A stretch of DNA of 64,000 nucleotides. It comes from Ligustrum vulgare (taxonomy: Eukaryota; Streptophyta; Magnoliopsida; Lamiales; Oleaceae). Positions within the stretch are counted from its first letter, which is position 1; each line of letters starts with the position of its first letter. The stretch spans positions 51,202,124 to 51,266,123 of the forward strand of contig OY743169.1 in the NCBI GenBank assembly GCA_963555705.1, given 5' to 3'. Below the pieces are notes generated by a model that was not told the DNA's origin, did not search any database, and saw only the letters and a list, made by a program, of their open reading frames with translations. Positions 29,301 to 40,472 of this stretch are shown one piece after another. The position numbers and the translations under genes were made by a program.

Positions 29301-32079
29301 GAAATCACATACCTAATTAGTCTTGGATTTTTGTATCAAAGAAACAAACAGAGTAGATGAGGCCTTCTTGGAGAAGATTTGATAGCCTGGGATGACGAAG
29401 ATAATAGATGAATCTGTACAACCAGAAGATAGATGTTGAAGAAGAAGAAGGTATTTATTACAGGAGATTTAGGGTTTTCGTCTCTAGCGAGGAGAGAGAT
29501 GGACGCAATAGATGTGGAGAAGAAAGAGTAGATATATATGACGGAACACTACAAGAAACTGATCTATAATCGACGGCCAACTATCCGACGGGGGTCGGCA
29601 CCGTCGGAAATTTCCGACCGGAAAAAACCCATCGGAAATTACCGACGGTCAATATACCGTCGGCAATTTAAAAATCCATAATTTAAATTCTAGCAACTTC
29701 CTTGGACATTCGATGACTTCCAGTGTGCCTCTACTATTCTACATGTTTGCTGAGCCTCAGACCTTCAAGTAGAGGAAGAAAACCCACAAAAAAACCAAGT
29801 TGATTATAGAAAAGAACCTAGAAATTATTATGAAAATAACTTTGAAATCACATACCTAATTAGTCTTGGATTTTTGTATCAAAGAAACAAACAGAGTAGA
29901 TGAGGCCTTCTCGGAGAAGATTTGATAGCCTGGGATGACGAAGATAATAGATGAATCTGTACAACCAGAAGATAGATGAAGAAGAAGAAGAAGGTATTTA
30001 TCACAGGAGATTTAGGGTTTTCGTCTGTAGCGAGGAGAGAGATGGACTCAATAGATATGGAGAAGAAAGTGTAGATATATATGACGGAACACTACAAGAA
30101 ACTGATCTATCATCGACGGCCAACTACCCGACGGGGGTCAGCACCGTCGGAAATTTCCGACCGAAAAAAACCCCGTCGGAAATTACCGACGGTCAATATA
30201 CCGTCGGCAATTTAAAAATCCATAATTTAAATCTCGCATAGATATCTAGCAACTTCCTTGGACATTCGATGACTTACAGTGTGCCTCTACTATTTTACAT
30301 GTTTGCTGAGCCTCAGACCTTCTAGTAGAGGAGGAAAACCCACAAAAAAACCAAGTTGATTATAGAAAAGAAACTAGAAATTATTATGAAAATAACTTTG
30401 AAATCACATACCTAATTAGTCTTGGATTTTTGTATCAAAGAAACAAACAGAGTAGATGAGGCCTTCTTGGAGAAGATTTTATCGTTTGGGATGACGAAGA
30501 TAATAGATGAATTTGTACAACCAGAAGATAGATGATGAAGAAACAAGAAGGTATTTATTACAGGAGATTTAGGGTTTTCGTCTCTAGCGAGGAGAGAGAT
30601 GGACGCAACAGATATGGAGAAGAAAGAATAGACATATATGACGGAAAACTACAAGAAACTGATCTATAATCGACGGCCAACTATCCGACGAGGGTCGGCA
30701 CCGTCGGAAATTTCCGACCAGAAAAAACCCATCGGAAATTACCGACGGTCAATATACCGTCGGCAATTTAAAAATCCATAATTTAAATTCTAGCAACTTC
30801 CTTGGACATTCGATGACTTCCAGTGTGCCTCTACTATTCTACATGTTTGCTGAGCCTCAGAATTTCAAAAAAACCAAGTTGATTATAGAAAAGATACTAG
30901 AAATTATTATGAAAATAACTTTGAAATCACATACCTAATTAGTTTTGGATTTTTGTATCAAAGAAACAAACAGAGTAGATGAGGCCTTCTTATGAAGATT
31001 TGATCTCCTGGGATGACGAAGATAATAGATGAATTTGTAGAACCAGAAGATAGATGATGAAGAAGAAGAAGAAGGTATTTATTACAGGAGATTTAGGTTT
31101 TTCGTCTCTAGCGAGGAGAGAGATGGACGCAATAGATATGGAGAAGAAAGAGTAGATATATATGACGGAACACTACAAGAAACTGATCTATCATCGACGG
31201 CCAACTATCCGTCGGGGGTCGGCACCGTCGGAAATTTCCGACCGGAAAAAACCCCGTCGGAAATTACCGACGGTCAATATACCGTCGGCAATTTAAAAAT
31301 CCATAATTTAAATTCTAGCATAGATATCTAGCAACTTCCTTGGACATTCGATGACTTCCAGTGTGCCTCTACTATTCTACATGTTTGCTGAGCCTCAGAC
31401 CTTCAAGTAGAGGAAGAAAACCCACAAAAAAACCAAGTTGATTATAGAAAAGAACCTAGAAATTATTATGAAAATAACTTTGAAATCACATACCTAATTA
31501 GTCTTGGATTTTTGTATCAAAGAAAAAAACAGAGTAGATGAGGCCTTCTCGGAGAAGATTTGATAGCCTGGGATGACGAAGATAATAGATGAATCTGTGC
31601 AACCAGAAGATAGATGAAGAAGAAGAAGAAGAAGGTATTTATTACAGGAGATTTAGGGTTTTCGTCTCTAGCGAGGAGAGAGATGGACGCAATAGATATG
31701 GAGAAGAAAGAGTAGATATATATGACGGAACACTACAAGAAACTGATCTATCATCGACGGCCAACTATCCGACGGGGGTCAGCACCGTCGGAAATTTCCG
31801 ACCGGAAAAAACCCAGTCGGAAATTACCGACGGTCTATATACCGTCGGCAATTTAAAAATCCGTAATTTAAATTCTAGCATAGATATCTAGCAACTTCCT
31901 TGGACATTCGATGATTTCCAGTGTGCCTCTACTATTCTACATGTTTGCTGAGCCTCAGACCTTCAAGTAGAGGAGGAAAACCCACAAAAAACCCAAGTTG
32001 ATTATAGAAAAGAACCTAGAAATTATTATGAAAATAACTTTGAAATCACATACCTAATTAGTCTTGGATTTTTGTATCA

Positions 32080-32288
32080 AAGAAACAAACAGAGTAGATG
32101 AGGCCTTCTTGTTAGAAGATTTGATCGCCTGGGATGACGAAGATAATAGATGAATTTGTACAACCAGAAGATATATGATGAAGAAAAAGAAGGTATTTAT
32201 TACAGGAGATTTAGGGTTTTCGTCTCTAGCGAGGAGAGAGATGGACGCAATAGATATGGAGAAGAAAGTGTAGATATATATGACGGAA
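32080..32288 (+). repeat. Chimeric monomer joining left- and right-array haplotypes
   Basis: The left part carries markers typical of 6-25 kb units: TTCTTGTTAGAAGATTTGATCGCC and the GAAGAAAAAGAAGG tract. The right part has GAAAGTGTAGATATATATG, a mark of the 26.8/30.0 kb units. The corresponding position in the sister copy (29.9-30.09 kb) has CTCGGAGAAGATT and a pure GAA tract instead. The same chimera reappears at about 41.94-42.15 kb through the 9,858-bp duplication, so the exchange preceded that duplication. Confidence 0.7.
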
Positions 32289-33369
32289 CACTACAAGAAA
32301 CTGATCTATCATCGACGGCCAACTACCCGACGGGGGTCAGCACCGTCGGAAATTTCCGACCGAAAAAAACCCCGTCGGAAATTACCGACGGTCAATATAC
32401 CGTCGGCAAATTAAAAATCCATAATTTAAATCTCGCATAGATATCTAGCAACTTCCTTGGACATTCGATGACTTACAGTGTGCCTCTACTATTTTACATG
32501 TTTGCTGAGCCTCAGACCTTCTAGTAGAGGAGGAAAACCCACAAAAAAACCAAGTTGATTATAGAAAAGAAACTAGAAATTATTATGAAAATAACTTTGA
32601 AATCACATACCTAATTAGTCTTGGATTTTTGTATCAAAGAAACAAACAGAGTAGATGAGGCCTTCTTGGAGAAGATTTTATCGTTTGGGATGACGAAGAT
32701 AATAGATGAATTTGTACAACCAGAAGATAGATGATGAAGAAACAAGAAGGTATTTATTACAGGAGATTTAGGGTTTTCGTCTCTAGCGAGGAGAGAGATG
32801 GACGCAACAGATATGGAGAAGAAAGAATAGACATATATGACGGAAAACTACAAGAAACTGATCTATAATCGACGGCCAACTATCCGACGAGGGTCGACAC
32901 CGTCGGAAATTTCCGACCAGAAAAAACCCATCGGAAATTACCGACGGTCAATATACCGTCGGCAATTTAAAAATCCATAATTTAAATTCTAGCAACTTCC
33001 TTGGACATTCGATGACTTCCAGTGTGCCTCTACTATTCTACATGTTTGCTGAGCCTCAGAATTTCAAAAAAACCAAGTTGATTATAGAAAAGATACTAGA
33101 AATTATTATGAAAATAACTTTGAAATCACATACCTAATTAGTTTTGGATTTTTGTATCAAAGAAACAAACAGAGTAGATGAGGCCTTCTTATGAAGATTT
33201 GATCTCCTGGGATGACGAAGATAATAGATGAATTTGTAGAACCAGAAGATAGATGATGAAGAAGAAGAAGAAGGTATTTATTACAGGAGATTTAGGTTTT
33301 TCGTCTCTAGCGAGGAGAGAGATGGACGCAATAGATATGGAGAAGAAAGAGTAGATATATATGACGGAA

Positions 33370-33381
33370 CACTACAAGAAA
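33370..33381 (+). mobile_element. CACTA-type transposon terminus (one per monomer)
   Basis: CACTACAAGAAA matches the conserved start of terminal inverted repeats in plant CACTA (En/Spm) transposons, and the next ~110 bp carry the expected dense subterminal motifs. The same 12-mer or a point variant opens all 119 units. Intact copies number about 89. Variants by my count: CAATA at 9483, 11614, 16359, 25798, 29025, 34488, 37207, 41031, 41589, 44346, 44904, 46541, 47100, 47658, 49295, 49854, 50412, 53725, 55363 and 59623; AACTA at 30647, 32846, 38829 and 42704; TACTA at 61744 and 63902; CACTATAAG at 1517, 3633 and 5232; CACTGCAAG at 56964. I see no reverse terminus (CTTGTAGTG) in the monomer, so no unit has two ends and none should be an autonomous or mobilisable element. 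The family call rests on motif plus layout, not on a database match. Confidence 0.78.
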
Positions 33382-33391
33382 CTGATCTATC

Positions 33392-33490
33392 ATCGACGGC
33401 CAACTATCCGTCGGGGGTCGGCACCGTCGGAAATTTCCGACCGGAAAAAACCCCGTCGGAAATTACCGACGGTCAATATACCGTCGGCAA
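33392..33490 (+). repeat. Subterminal CCGACGG/CCGTCGG motif block
   Basis: The block just inside the terminus holds about seven copies of a CCGACGG/CCGTCGG heptamer or one-mismatch versions, in both orientations. Three nested dyads are visible: a 16-bp perfect palindrome GTCGGAAATTTCCGAC at 33426-33441; the near-palindrome CCGTCGGAAATTACCGACGG at 33453-33472; and an 8-bp perfect inverted repeat CCGACGGT/ACCGTCGG with a 6-bp spacer at 33466-33487. In CACTA elements such subterminal arrays bind the element-encoded TNPA-type protein; whether anything binds here is unknown. Variants elsewhere include CATCGG for CCGTCGG in the second dyad (most units before ~26 kb), CGGACC for CCGACC in the first, and TCTATATACC for TCAATATACC (common from 31.8 to 55 kb). 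Confidence 0.8.
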
Positions 33491-33519
33491 TTTAAAAATC
33501 CATAATTTAAATTCTAGCA

Positions 33520-33529
33520 TAGATATCTA
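33520..33529. repeat. Palindrome created by the 13-bp long-form insertion
   Basis: Long units read CTAGCATAGATATCTAGCAAC where short units read CTAGCAAC. The extra 13 bp are bounded by a CTAGCA direct repeat and contain the perfect 10-bp palindrome TAGATATCTA. Either the short form arose by deletion between the CTAGCA copies or the long form by a small duplicating insertion. The 537-bp unit starting at 57485 has this insertion without the 21-bp one, so the two indels are separable. Confidence 0.8.
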
Positions 33530-33609
33530 GCAACTTCCTTGGACATTCGATGACTTCCAGTGTGCCTCTACTATTCTACATGTTTGCTGAGCCTCAGACC
33601 TTCAAGTAG
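33529..33609 (+). pseudogene. Relic reading frame resembling a protein C-terminus
   Basis: In long units a frame starting SNFLGHSM runs through TSSVPLLFYMF to AEPQTFK and a TAG stop (33607-33609). It is closed upstream by a TAG at 33520-33522. In short units the last residues are replaced and the frame continues as AEPQNFKKTKLIIEKNL. The stretch is one of the best conserved parts of the monomer across the window. It could be a captured exon end from a host or transposon gene, or simply an open stretch kept by array homogenisation. I do not recognise the family, and no intact gene is present. Confidence 0.35.
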
Positions 33610-33814
33610 AGGAAGAAAACCCACAAAAAAACCAAGTTGATTATAGAAAAGAACCTAGAAATTATTATGAAAATAACTTTGAAATCACATACCTAATTAG
33701 TCTTGGATTTTTGTATCAAAGAAACAAACAGAGTAGATGAGGCCTTCTCGGAGAAGATTTGATAGCCTGGGATGACGAAGACAATAGATGAATCTGTGCA
33801 ACCAGAAGATAGAT

Positions 33815-33832
33815 GAAGAAGAAGAAGAAGAA
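33815..33832 (+). repeat. (GAA)n microsatellite inside each monomer
   Basis: Six perfect GAA units occur here. The tract varies between monomers: GATGATGAAGAAGAAGG, longer pure tracts, an interrupted GAAGAAAAAGAAGG form (most units of 6-25 kb, plus 32.17, 42.02 and 58.45 kb) and a GAAGAAACAAGAAGG form (27-63 kb). It is useful as a haplotype marker and accounts for 3-bp length differences. Read antisense it gives the phenylalanine/serine-rich pseudo-proteins seen on the minus strand. Confidence 0.85.
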
Positions 33833-33850
33833 GGTATTTATTACAGGAGA

Positions 33851-33861
33851 TTTAGGGTTTT
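33851..33861 (+). promoter_or_regulatory. Plant telomere-like TTTAGGG box
   Basis: TTTAGGGTTTT recurs in almost every unit, always between the GAA tract and the short ATG frame. The reverse complement contains AAACCCTA, the telo-box of many plant promoters and 5' leaders and a target of telomere-repeat-binding Myb proteins. Some units have lost one G (TTTAGGTTTT, e.g. near 8324, 12583, 13106, 14674, 17849, 23070 and 24638). One box per unit puts well over 100 in the window, but function is not demonstrated. Confidence 0.5.
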
Positions 33862-33881
33862 CGTCTCTAGCGAGGAGAGAG

Positions 33882-33914
33882 ATGGACGCAATAGATATGG
33901 AGAAGAAAGAGTAG
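33882..33914 (+). other. Ten-codon ATG frame (MDAIDMEKKE-stop)
   Basis: It follows a leader-like stretch (TTTAGGGTTTTCGTCTCTAG then GAGGAGAGAG) that resembles the 5' leader and start of a plant gene. In most units it closes with TAG after ten codons. In units with GAGTATATATATATG (e.g. 1483, 3590, 8875, 11007, 15751, 25190, 28417, 36599, 60098) it reads on through the CACTA terminus into the subterminal block, giving 80-90 codon chance frames. It may be a fossil of a gene start; I would not call it a gene. Confidence 0.3.
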
Positions 33915-34487
33915 ATATATATGACGGAACACTACAAGAAACTGATCTATCATCGACGGCCAACTATCCGACGGGGGTCAGCACCGTCGGAAATTTCCGA
34001 CCGGAAAAAACCCCGTCGGAAATTACCGACGGTCTATATACCGTCGGCAATTTAAAAATCCGTAATTTAAATTCTAGCATAGATATCTAGCAACTTCCTT
34101 GGACATTCGATGACTTCCAGTGTGCCTCTACTATTCTACATGTTTGCTGAGCCTCAGACCTTCAAGTAGAGGAGGAAAACCCACAAAAAACCCAAGTTGA
34201 TTATAGAAAAGAACCTAGAAATTATTATGAAAATAACTTTGAAATCACATACCTAATTAGTCTTGGATTTTTGTATCAAAGAAACAAACAGAGTAGATGA
34301 GGCCTTCTTGGAGAAGATTTTATTGCCTGGGATGACGAAGATAATAGATGAATTTGTACAACCAGAAGATAGATGATGAAGAAACAAGAAGGTATTTATT
34401 ACAGGAGATTTAGGGTTTTCGTCTCTAGCGAGGAGAGAGATGGACGCAATAGATATGGAGAAGAAAGAGTAGATATATATGACGGAA

Positions 34488-37400
34488 CAATACAAGAAAC
34501 TGATCTATCATCGACGGCCAACTATCCGACGGGGGTCAGCACCGTCGAAAATTTCCGACCGGAAAAAACCCCGTCGGAAATTACCGACGGTCTATATACC
34601 GTCGGCAATTTAAAAATCCGTAATTTAAATTCTAGCATAGATATCTAGCAACTTCCTTGGACATTCGATGACTTCCAGTGTGCCTCTACTATTCTACATG
34701 TTTGCTGAGCCTCAGACCTTCAAGTAGAGGAGGAAAACCCACAAAAAACCCAAGTTGATTATAGAAAAGAACCTAGAAATTATTATGAAAATAACTTTGA
34801 AATCACATACCTAATTAGTCTTGGATTTTTGTATCAAAGAAACAAACAGAGTAGATGAGGCCTTCTCGGAGAAGATTTGATAGCCTGGGATGACGAAGAT
34901 AATAGATGAATCTGTACAACCAGAAGATAGATGAAGAAGAAGAAGAAGGTATTTATCACAGGAGATTTAGGGTTTTCGTCTGTAGCGAGGAGAGAGATGG
35001 ACGCAATAGATATGGAGAAGAAAGTGTAGATATATATGACGGAACACTACAAGAAACTGATCTATCATCGACGGCCAACTACCCGACGGGGGTCAGCACC
35101 GTCGGAAATTTCCGACCGAAAAAAACCCCGTCGGAAATTACCGACGGTCAATATACCGTCGGCAATTTAAAAATCCATAATTTAAATTCTCGCATAGATA
35201 TCTAGCAACTTCCTTGGACATTCGATGACTTACAGTGTGCCTCTACTATTCTACATGTTTGCTGAGCCTCAGACCTTCTAGTAGAGGAGGAAAACCCACA
35301 AAAAAACCAAGTTGATTATAGAAAAGAAACTAGAAATTATTATGAAAATAACTTTGAAATCACATACCTAATTAGTCTTGGATTTTTGTATCAAAGAAAC
35401 AAACAGAGTAGATGAGGCCTTCTTGGAGAAGATTTTATCGTTTGGGATGACGAAGATAATAGATGAATTTGTACAACCAGAAGATAGATGATGAAGAAAC
35501 AAGAAGGTATTTATTACAGGAGATTTAGGGTTTTCTTATCTAGCGAGGAGAGAGATGGACGCAATAGATATGGAGAAGAATAGTAGATATATATATGACG
35601 GAACACTACAAGAAACTGATCTATAATCGATGGCCAACTATCCGACGGTGGTCGGCACCGTCGGGAATTTCGGACCGGAAAAAACCCATCGGAAATTACC
35701 GACGGTCAATATACCGTCGGCAATGTAAAAATCCATAATTTAAATTCTAGCAACTTCCTTGGACATTCGATGACTTCCAGTGTGCCTCTACTATGCTATA
35801 TGTTTGCTGAGCCTCAGAATTTCAAAAAAACCAAGTTGATTATAGAAAAGAACCTTGAAATTATTATGAAAATAACTTTGAAATCACATACCTAATTAGT
35901 CTTGGAATTTTGTATCAAAGAAACAAACAGAGTAGATGAGGCCTTCTTATGAAGATTTGATCGCCTGGGATGACGAAGATAATAGATGAATCTGTACAAC
36001 CAGAAGATAGATGATGAAGAAGAAGAAGGTATTCATTACAGGAGATTTAGGGTTTTCGTCTCTAGCGAGGAGAGAGATGGATGCAATAGATATGGAGAAG
36101 AAAGAGTAGATATATATGACGAAACACTACAAGAAACTGATCTATAATCGACGGCCAACTATCCGACGGGGGTCGGCACCGTCGGAAATTTCGGACCGGA
36201 AAAAACCCATCGAAAATTACCGACGGTCAATATACCGTCGGCAATTTAAAAATCCCTAATTTAAATTCTTGCAACTTCCTTGGACATTCGATGACTTCCA
36301 GTGTGCCTCTACTATTCTACATATTTGCTGAGCCTCAGAATTTTAAAAAAACCAAGTTGATTATAGAAAAGAACCTAGAAATTAGTATGAAAATAACTTT
36401 GAAATCACATACCTAATTAGTCTTGGATTTTTGTATCAAAGAAACAAACAGAGTAGATGACGCCTTCTTATGAAGATTTTATCGCCTGGGATGACGAAGA
36501 TAATAGATGAATTTGTACAACCAGAAGATAGATGATGAAGAAGAAGAAGGTATTTATTACAGGAGATTTAGGGTTATCGTCTCTAGCGAGGAGAGAGATG
36601 GACGCAATGGATATGGAGAAGAAAGAGTATATATATATGACTGAACACTACAAGAAACTGATCTATCATCGACGGCCAACTATCCGACGGGGGTCGGCAC
36701 AGTCGGAAATTTTTGAATCGAAAAAAACCCCGTCGGAAATTACCGACGGTCAATATACCGTCGGCAATTTAAAAATCCATAATTTAAATTCTAGCATAGA
36801 TATCTAGCAACTTCCTTGGACATTTGATGACTTCCAGTGTGCCTCTACTATTCTACATGTTTGCTGAGCCTCAGACCTTCAAGTAGAGGAAGAAAACCCA
36901 CAAAAAAACCAAGTTGATTATAGAAAAGAACCTAGAAATTATTATGAAAATAACTTTGAAATCAAATACCTAATTAGTCTTGGATTTTTGTATCAAAGAA
37001 ACAAACAGAGTAGATGAGGCCTTCTTGTTAGAAGATTTGATCGCCAGGGATGACGAAGATAATAGATGAATTTGTACAACCAGAAGATATATGATGAAGA
37101 AAAAGAAGGTATTTCTTACAGGAGATTTAGGGTTTTCGTCCCTAGCGAGGAGAGAGATGGACGCAATAGATATGGAGAAGAAAGAGTAGATATATATATG
37201 ACGGAACAATACAAGAAACTGATCTATAATCGAAGGCCAACTATCCGACGGGGGTCGGCACTGTCGGAAATTTCGGACCGGAAAAAACCCATCGGAAATT
37301 ACCGACGGTCAATATACCGTCGGCAATTTAAAAATCCATAATTTAAATTCTAGCAACTTCCTTGGACATTCGATGACTTCTAGTGTGCCTCTACTATTCT

Positions 37401-40400
37401 ACATGTTTGCTGAGCCTCAGAATTTCAAAAAAACCAAGTTGATTATAGAAAAGAACCTAGAAATTATTATGAAAATAACTTTGAAATCACATACCTAATT
37501 AGTCTTGGATTTTTGTATCAAAGAAACAAACAGAGTAGATGAGGCCTTCTTGGAGAAGATTTGATAGCCTGGGATGACGAAGATAATAGATGAATCTGTA
37601 CAACCAGAAGATAGATGTTGAAGAAGAAGAAGGTATTTATTACAGGAGATTTAGGGTTTTCGTCTCTAGCGAGGAGAGAGATGGACGCAATAGATATGGA
37701 GAAGAAAGAGTAGATATATATGACGGAACACTACAAGAAACTGATCTATAATCGACGGCCAACTATCCGACGGGGGTCGGCACCGTCGGAAATTTCCGAC
37801 CGGAAAAAACCCATCGGAAATTACCGACGGTCAATATACCGTCGGCAATTTAAAAATCCATAATTTAAATTCTAGCAACTTCCTTGGACATTCGATGACT
37901 TCCAGTGTGCCTCTACTATTCTACATGTTTGCTGAGCCTCAGACCTTCAAGTAGAGGAAGAAAACCCACAAAAAAACCAAGTTGATTATAGAAAAGAACC
38001 TAGAAATTATTATGAAAATAACTTTGAAATCACATACCTAATTAGTCTTGGATTTTTGTATCAAAGAAACAAACAGAGTAGATGAGGCCTTCTCGGAGAA
38101 GATTTGATAGCCTGGGATGACGAAGATAATAGATGAATCTGTACAACCAGAAGATAGATGAAGAAGAAGAAGAAGGTATTTATCACAGGAGATTTAGGGT
38201 TTTCGTCTGTAGCGAGGAGAGAGATGGACTCAATAGATATGGAGAAGAAAGTGTAGATATATATGACGGAACACTACAAGAAACTGATCTATCATCGACG
38301 GCCAACTACCCGACGGGGGTCAGCACCGTCGGAAATTTCCGACCGAAAAAAACCCCGTCGGAAATTACCGACGGTCAATATACCGTCGGCAAATTAAAAA
38401 TCCATAATTTAAATCTCGCATAGATATCTAGCAACTTCCTTGGACATTCGATGACTTACAGTGTGCCTCTACTATTTTACATGTTTGCTGAGCCTCAGAC
38501 CTTCTAGTAGAGGAGGAAAACCCACAAAAAAACCAAGTTGATTATAGAAAAGAAACTAGAAATTATTATGAAAATAACTTTGAAATCACATACCTAATTA
38601 GTCTTGGATTTTTGTATCAAAGAAACAAACAGAGTAGATGAGGCCTTCTTGGAGAAGATTTTATCGTTTGGGATGACGAAGATAATAGATGAATTTGTAC
38701 AACCAGAAGATAGATGATGAAGAAACAAGAAGGTATTTATTACAGGAGATTTAGGGTTTTCGTCTCTAGCGAGGAGAGAGATGGACGCAACAGATATGGA
38801 GAAGAAAGAATAGACATATATGACGGAAAACTACAAGAAACTGATCTATAATCGACGGCCAACTATCCGACGAGGGTCGGCACCGTCGGAAATTTCCGAC
38901 CAGAAAAAACCCATCGGAAATTACCGACGGTCAATATACCGTCGGCAATTTAAAAATCCATAATTTAAATTCTAGCAACTTCCTTGGACATTCGATGACT
39001 TCCAGTGTGCCTCTACTATTCTACATGTTTGCTGAGCCTCAGAATTTCAAAAAAACCAAGTTGATTATAGAAAAGATACTAGAAATTATTATGAAAATAA
39101 CTTTGAAATCACATACCTAATTAGTTTTGGATTTTTGTATCAAAGAAACAAACAGAGTAGATGAGGCCTTCTTATGAAGATTTGATCTCCTGGGATGACG
39201 AAGATAATAGATGAATTTGTAGAACCAGAAGATAGATGATGAAGAAGAAGAAGAAGGTATTTATTACAGGAGATTTAGGTTTTTCGTCTCTAGCGAGGAG
39301 AGAGATGGACGCAATAGATATGGAGAAGAAAGAGTAGATATATATGACGGAACACTACAAGAAACTGATCTATCATCGACGGCCAACTATCCGTCGGGGG
39401 TCGGCACCGTCGGAAATTTCCGACCGGAAAAAACCCCGTCGGAAATTACCGACGGTCAATATACCGTCGGCAATTTAAAAATCCATAATTTAAATTCTAG
39501 CATAGATATCTAGCAACTTCCTTGGACATTCGATGACTTCCAGTGTGCCTCTACTATTCTACATGTTTGCTGAGCCTCAGACCTTCAAGTAGAGGAAGAA
39601 AACCCACAAAAAAACCAAGTTGATTATAGAAAAGAACCTAGAAATTATTATGAAAATAACTTTGAAATCACATACCTAATTAGTCTTGGATTTTTGTATC
39701 AAAGAAACAAACAGAGTAGATGAGGCCTTCTCGGAGAAGATTTGATAGCCAGGGATGACGAAGATAATAGATGAATCTGTGCAACCAGAAGATAGATGAA
39801 GAAGAAGAAGAAGAAGGTATTTATTACAGGAGATTTAGGGTTTTCGTCTCTAGCGAGGAGAGAGATGGACGCAATAGATATGGAGAAGAAAGAGTAGATA
39901 TATATGACGGAACACTACAAGAAACTGTTCTATCATCGACGGCCAACTATCCGACGGGGGTCAGCACCGTCGGAAATTTCCGACCGGAAAAAACCCCGTC
40001 GGAAATTACCGACGGTCTATATACCGTCGGCAATTTAAAAATCCGTAATTTAAATTCTAGCATAGATATCTAGCAACTTCCTTGGACATTCGATGACTTC
40101 CAGTGTGCCTCTACTAGTCTACATGTTTGCTGAGCCTCAGACCTTCAAGTAGAGGAGGAAAACCCACAAAAAACCCAAGTTGATTATAGAAAAGAACCTA
40201 GAAATTATTATGAAAATAACTTTGAAATCACATACCTAATTAGTCTTGGATTTTTGTATCAAAGAAACAAACAGAGTAGATGAGGCCTTCTCGGAGAAGA
40301 TTTGATAGCCTGGGATGACGAAGATAATAGATGAATCTGTGCAACCAGAAGATAGATGAAGAAGAAGAAGAAGAAGGTATTTATTACAGGAGATTTAGGG

Positions 40401-40472
40401 TTTTCGTCTCTAGCGAGGAGAGAGATGGACGCAATAGATATGGAGAAGAAAGAGTAGATATATATGACGGAA
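34488..40472. repeat. Copy of 26.7-31.9 kb at 8,182-bp offset
   Basis: Anchors: 34488, 35045, 35604, 36125, 36646, 37207, 37729, 38272, 38829, 39353, 39913. Ten anchors from 26863 to 31731 reappear exactly 8,182 bp later. I noticed roughly a dozen single-base differences over about 5 kb, e.g. GCGAGGAAAGAG at 26804 versus GCGAGGAGAGAG, GATGGGGCC at 28832 versus GATGAGGCC, and AAAATAACC at 29266 versus AAAAGAACC. The left breakpoint is near 26.62-26.68/34.80-34.86 kb. The right one lies in the 39913 monomer or just after. Confidence 0.87.

Larger units (their letters stand above)
33370..33929 (+). repeat. Reference long monomer (560 bp) with all sub-elements
   Basis: I use this unit as the worked example because its terminus and dyads are intact. 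Order: CACTACAAGAAA terminus 33370-33381; CG-motif subterminal block ~33392-33490; 13-bp insertion with palindrome TAGATATCTA 33520-33529; relic coding stretch 33529-33609 containing the 21-bp long-form segment near its end; AT-rich region with GAAATCACATACC to about 33720; variable site reading CTTCTCGGAGAAGATT around 33745-33760; (GAA)6 at 33815-33832; TTTAGGGTTTT at 33851-33861; short ATG frame 33882-33914; ATATATAT 33915-33922; then the next terminus. Long monomers equal short ones plus the 13-bp and 21-bp segments and 1-3 bp elsewhere. It has a near-exact sister at 31171-31730 (offset 2,199) and others at 39353 and 43228. Confidence 0.9.
26320..34487. repeat. Long-monomer block containing a 2,199-bp four-unit HOR
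   Basis: Anchors: 26320, 26863, 27422, 27943, 28464, 29025, 29547, 30090, 30647, 31171, 31731, 32289, 32846, 33370, 33930. From here 557-561-bp units become the majority. 30090-31731 recurs at 32289-33930 with a 2,199-bp offset, including the AACTA-mutated anchor (30647, 32846) and TATTTTACATG. The 543-bp units starting at 26320 and 29547 have the 21-bp but not the 13-bp segment. Confidence 0.87.

Noticed and set aside
33851..33857. Interstitial telomere array
   Set aside because: Only a single TTTAGGG per monomer, not tandem telomere repeats.
33915..33922. TATA box promoter upstream of each terminus
   Set aside because: The ATATATAT tract varies in length between units like a microsatellite and no consistent gene follows it; without transcription data a promoter call is not supported.
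33370..33929. Complete non-autonomous CACTA elements inserted side by side
   Set aside because: I find no reverse terminus ending in TAGTG and no 3-bp target duplications around each unit; units abut directly, so these are satellite monomers rather than separate insertions.
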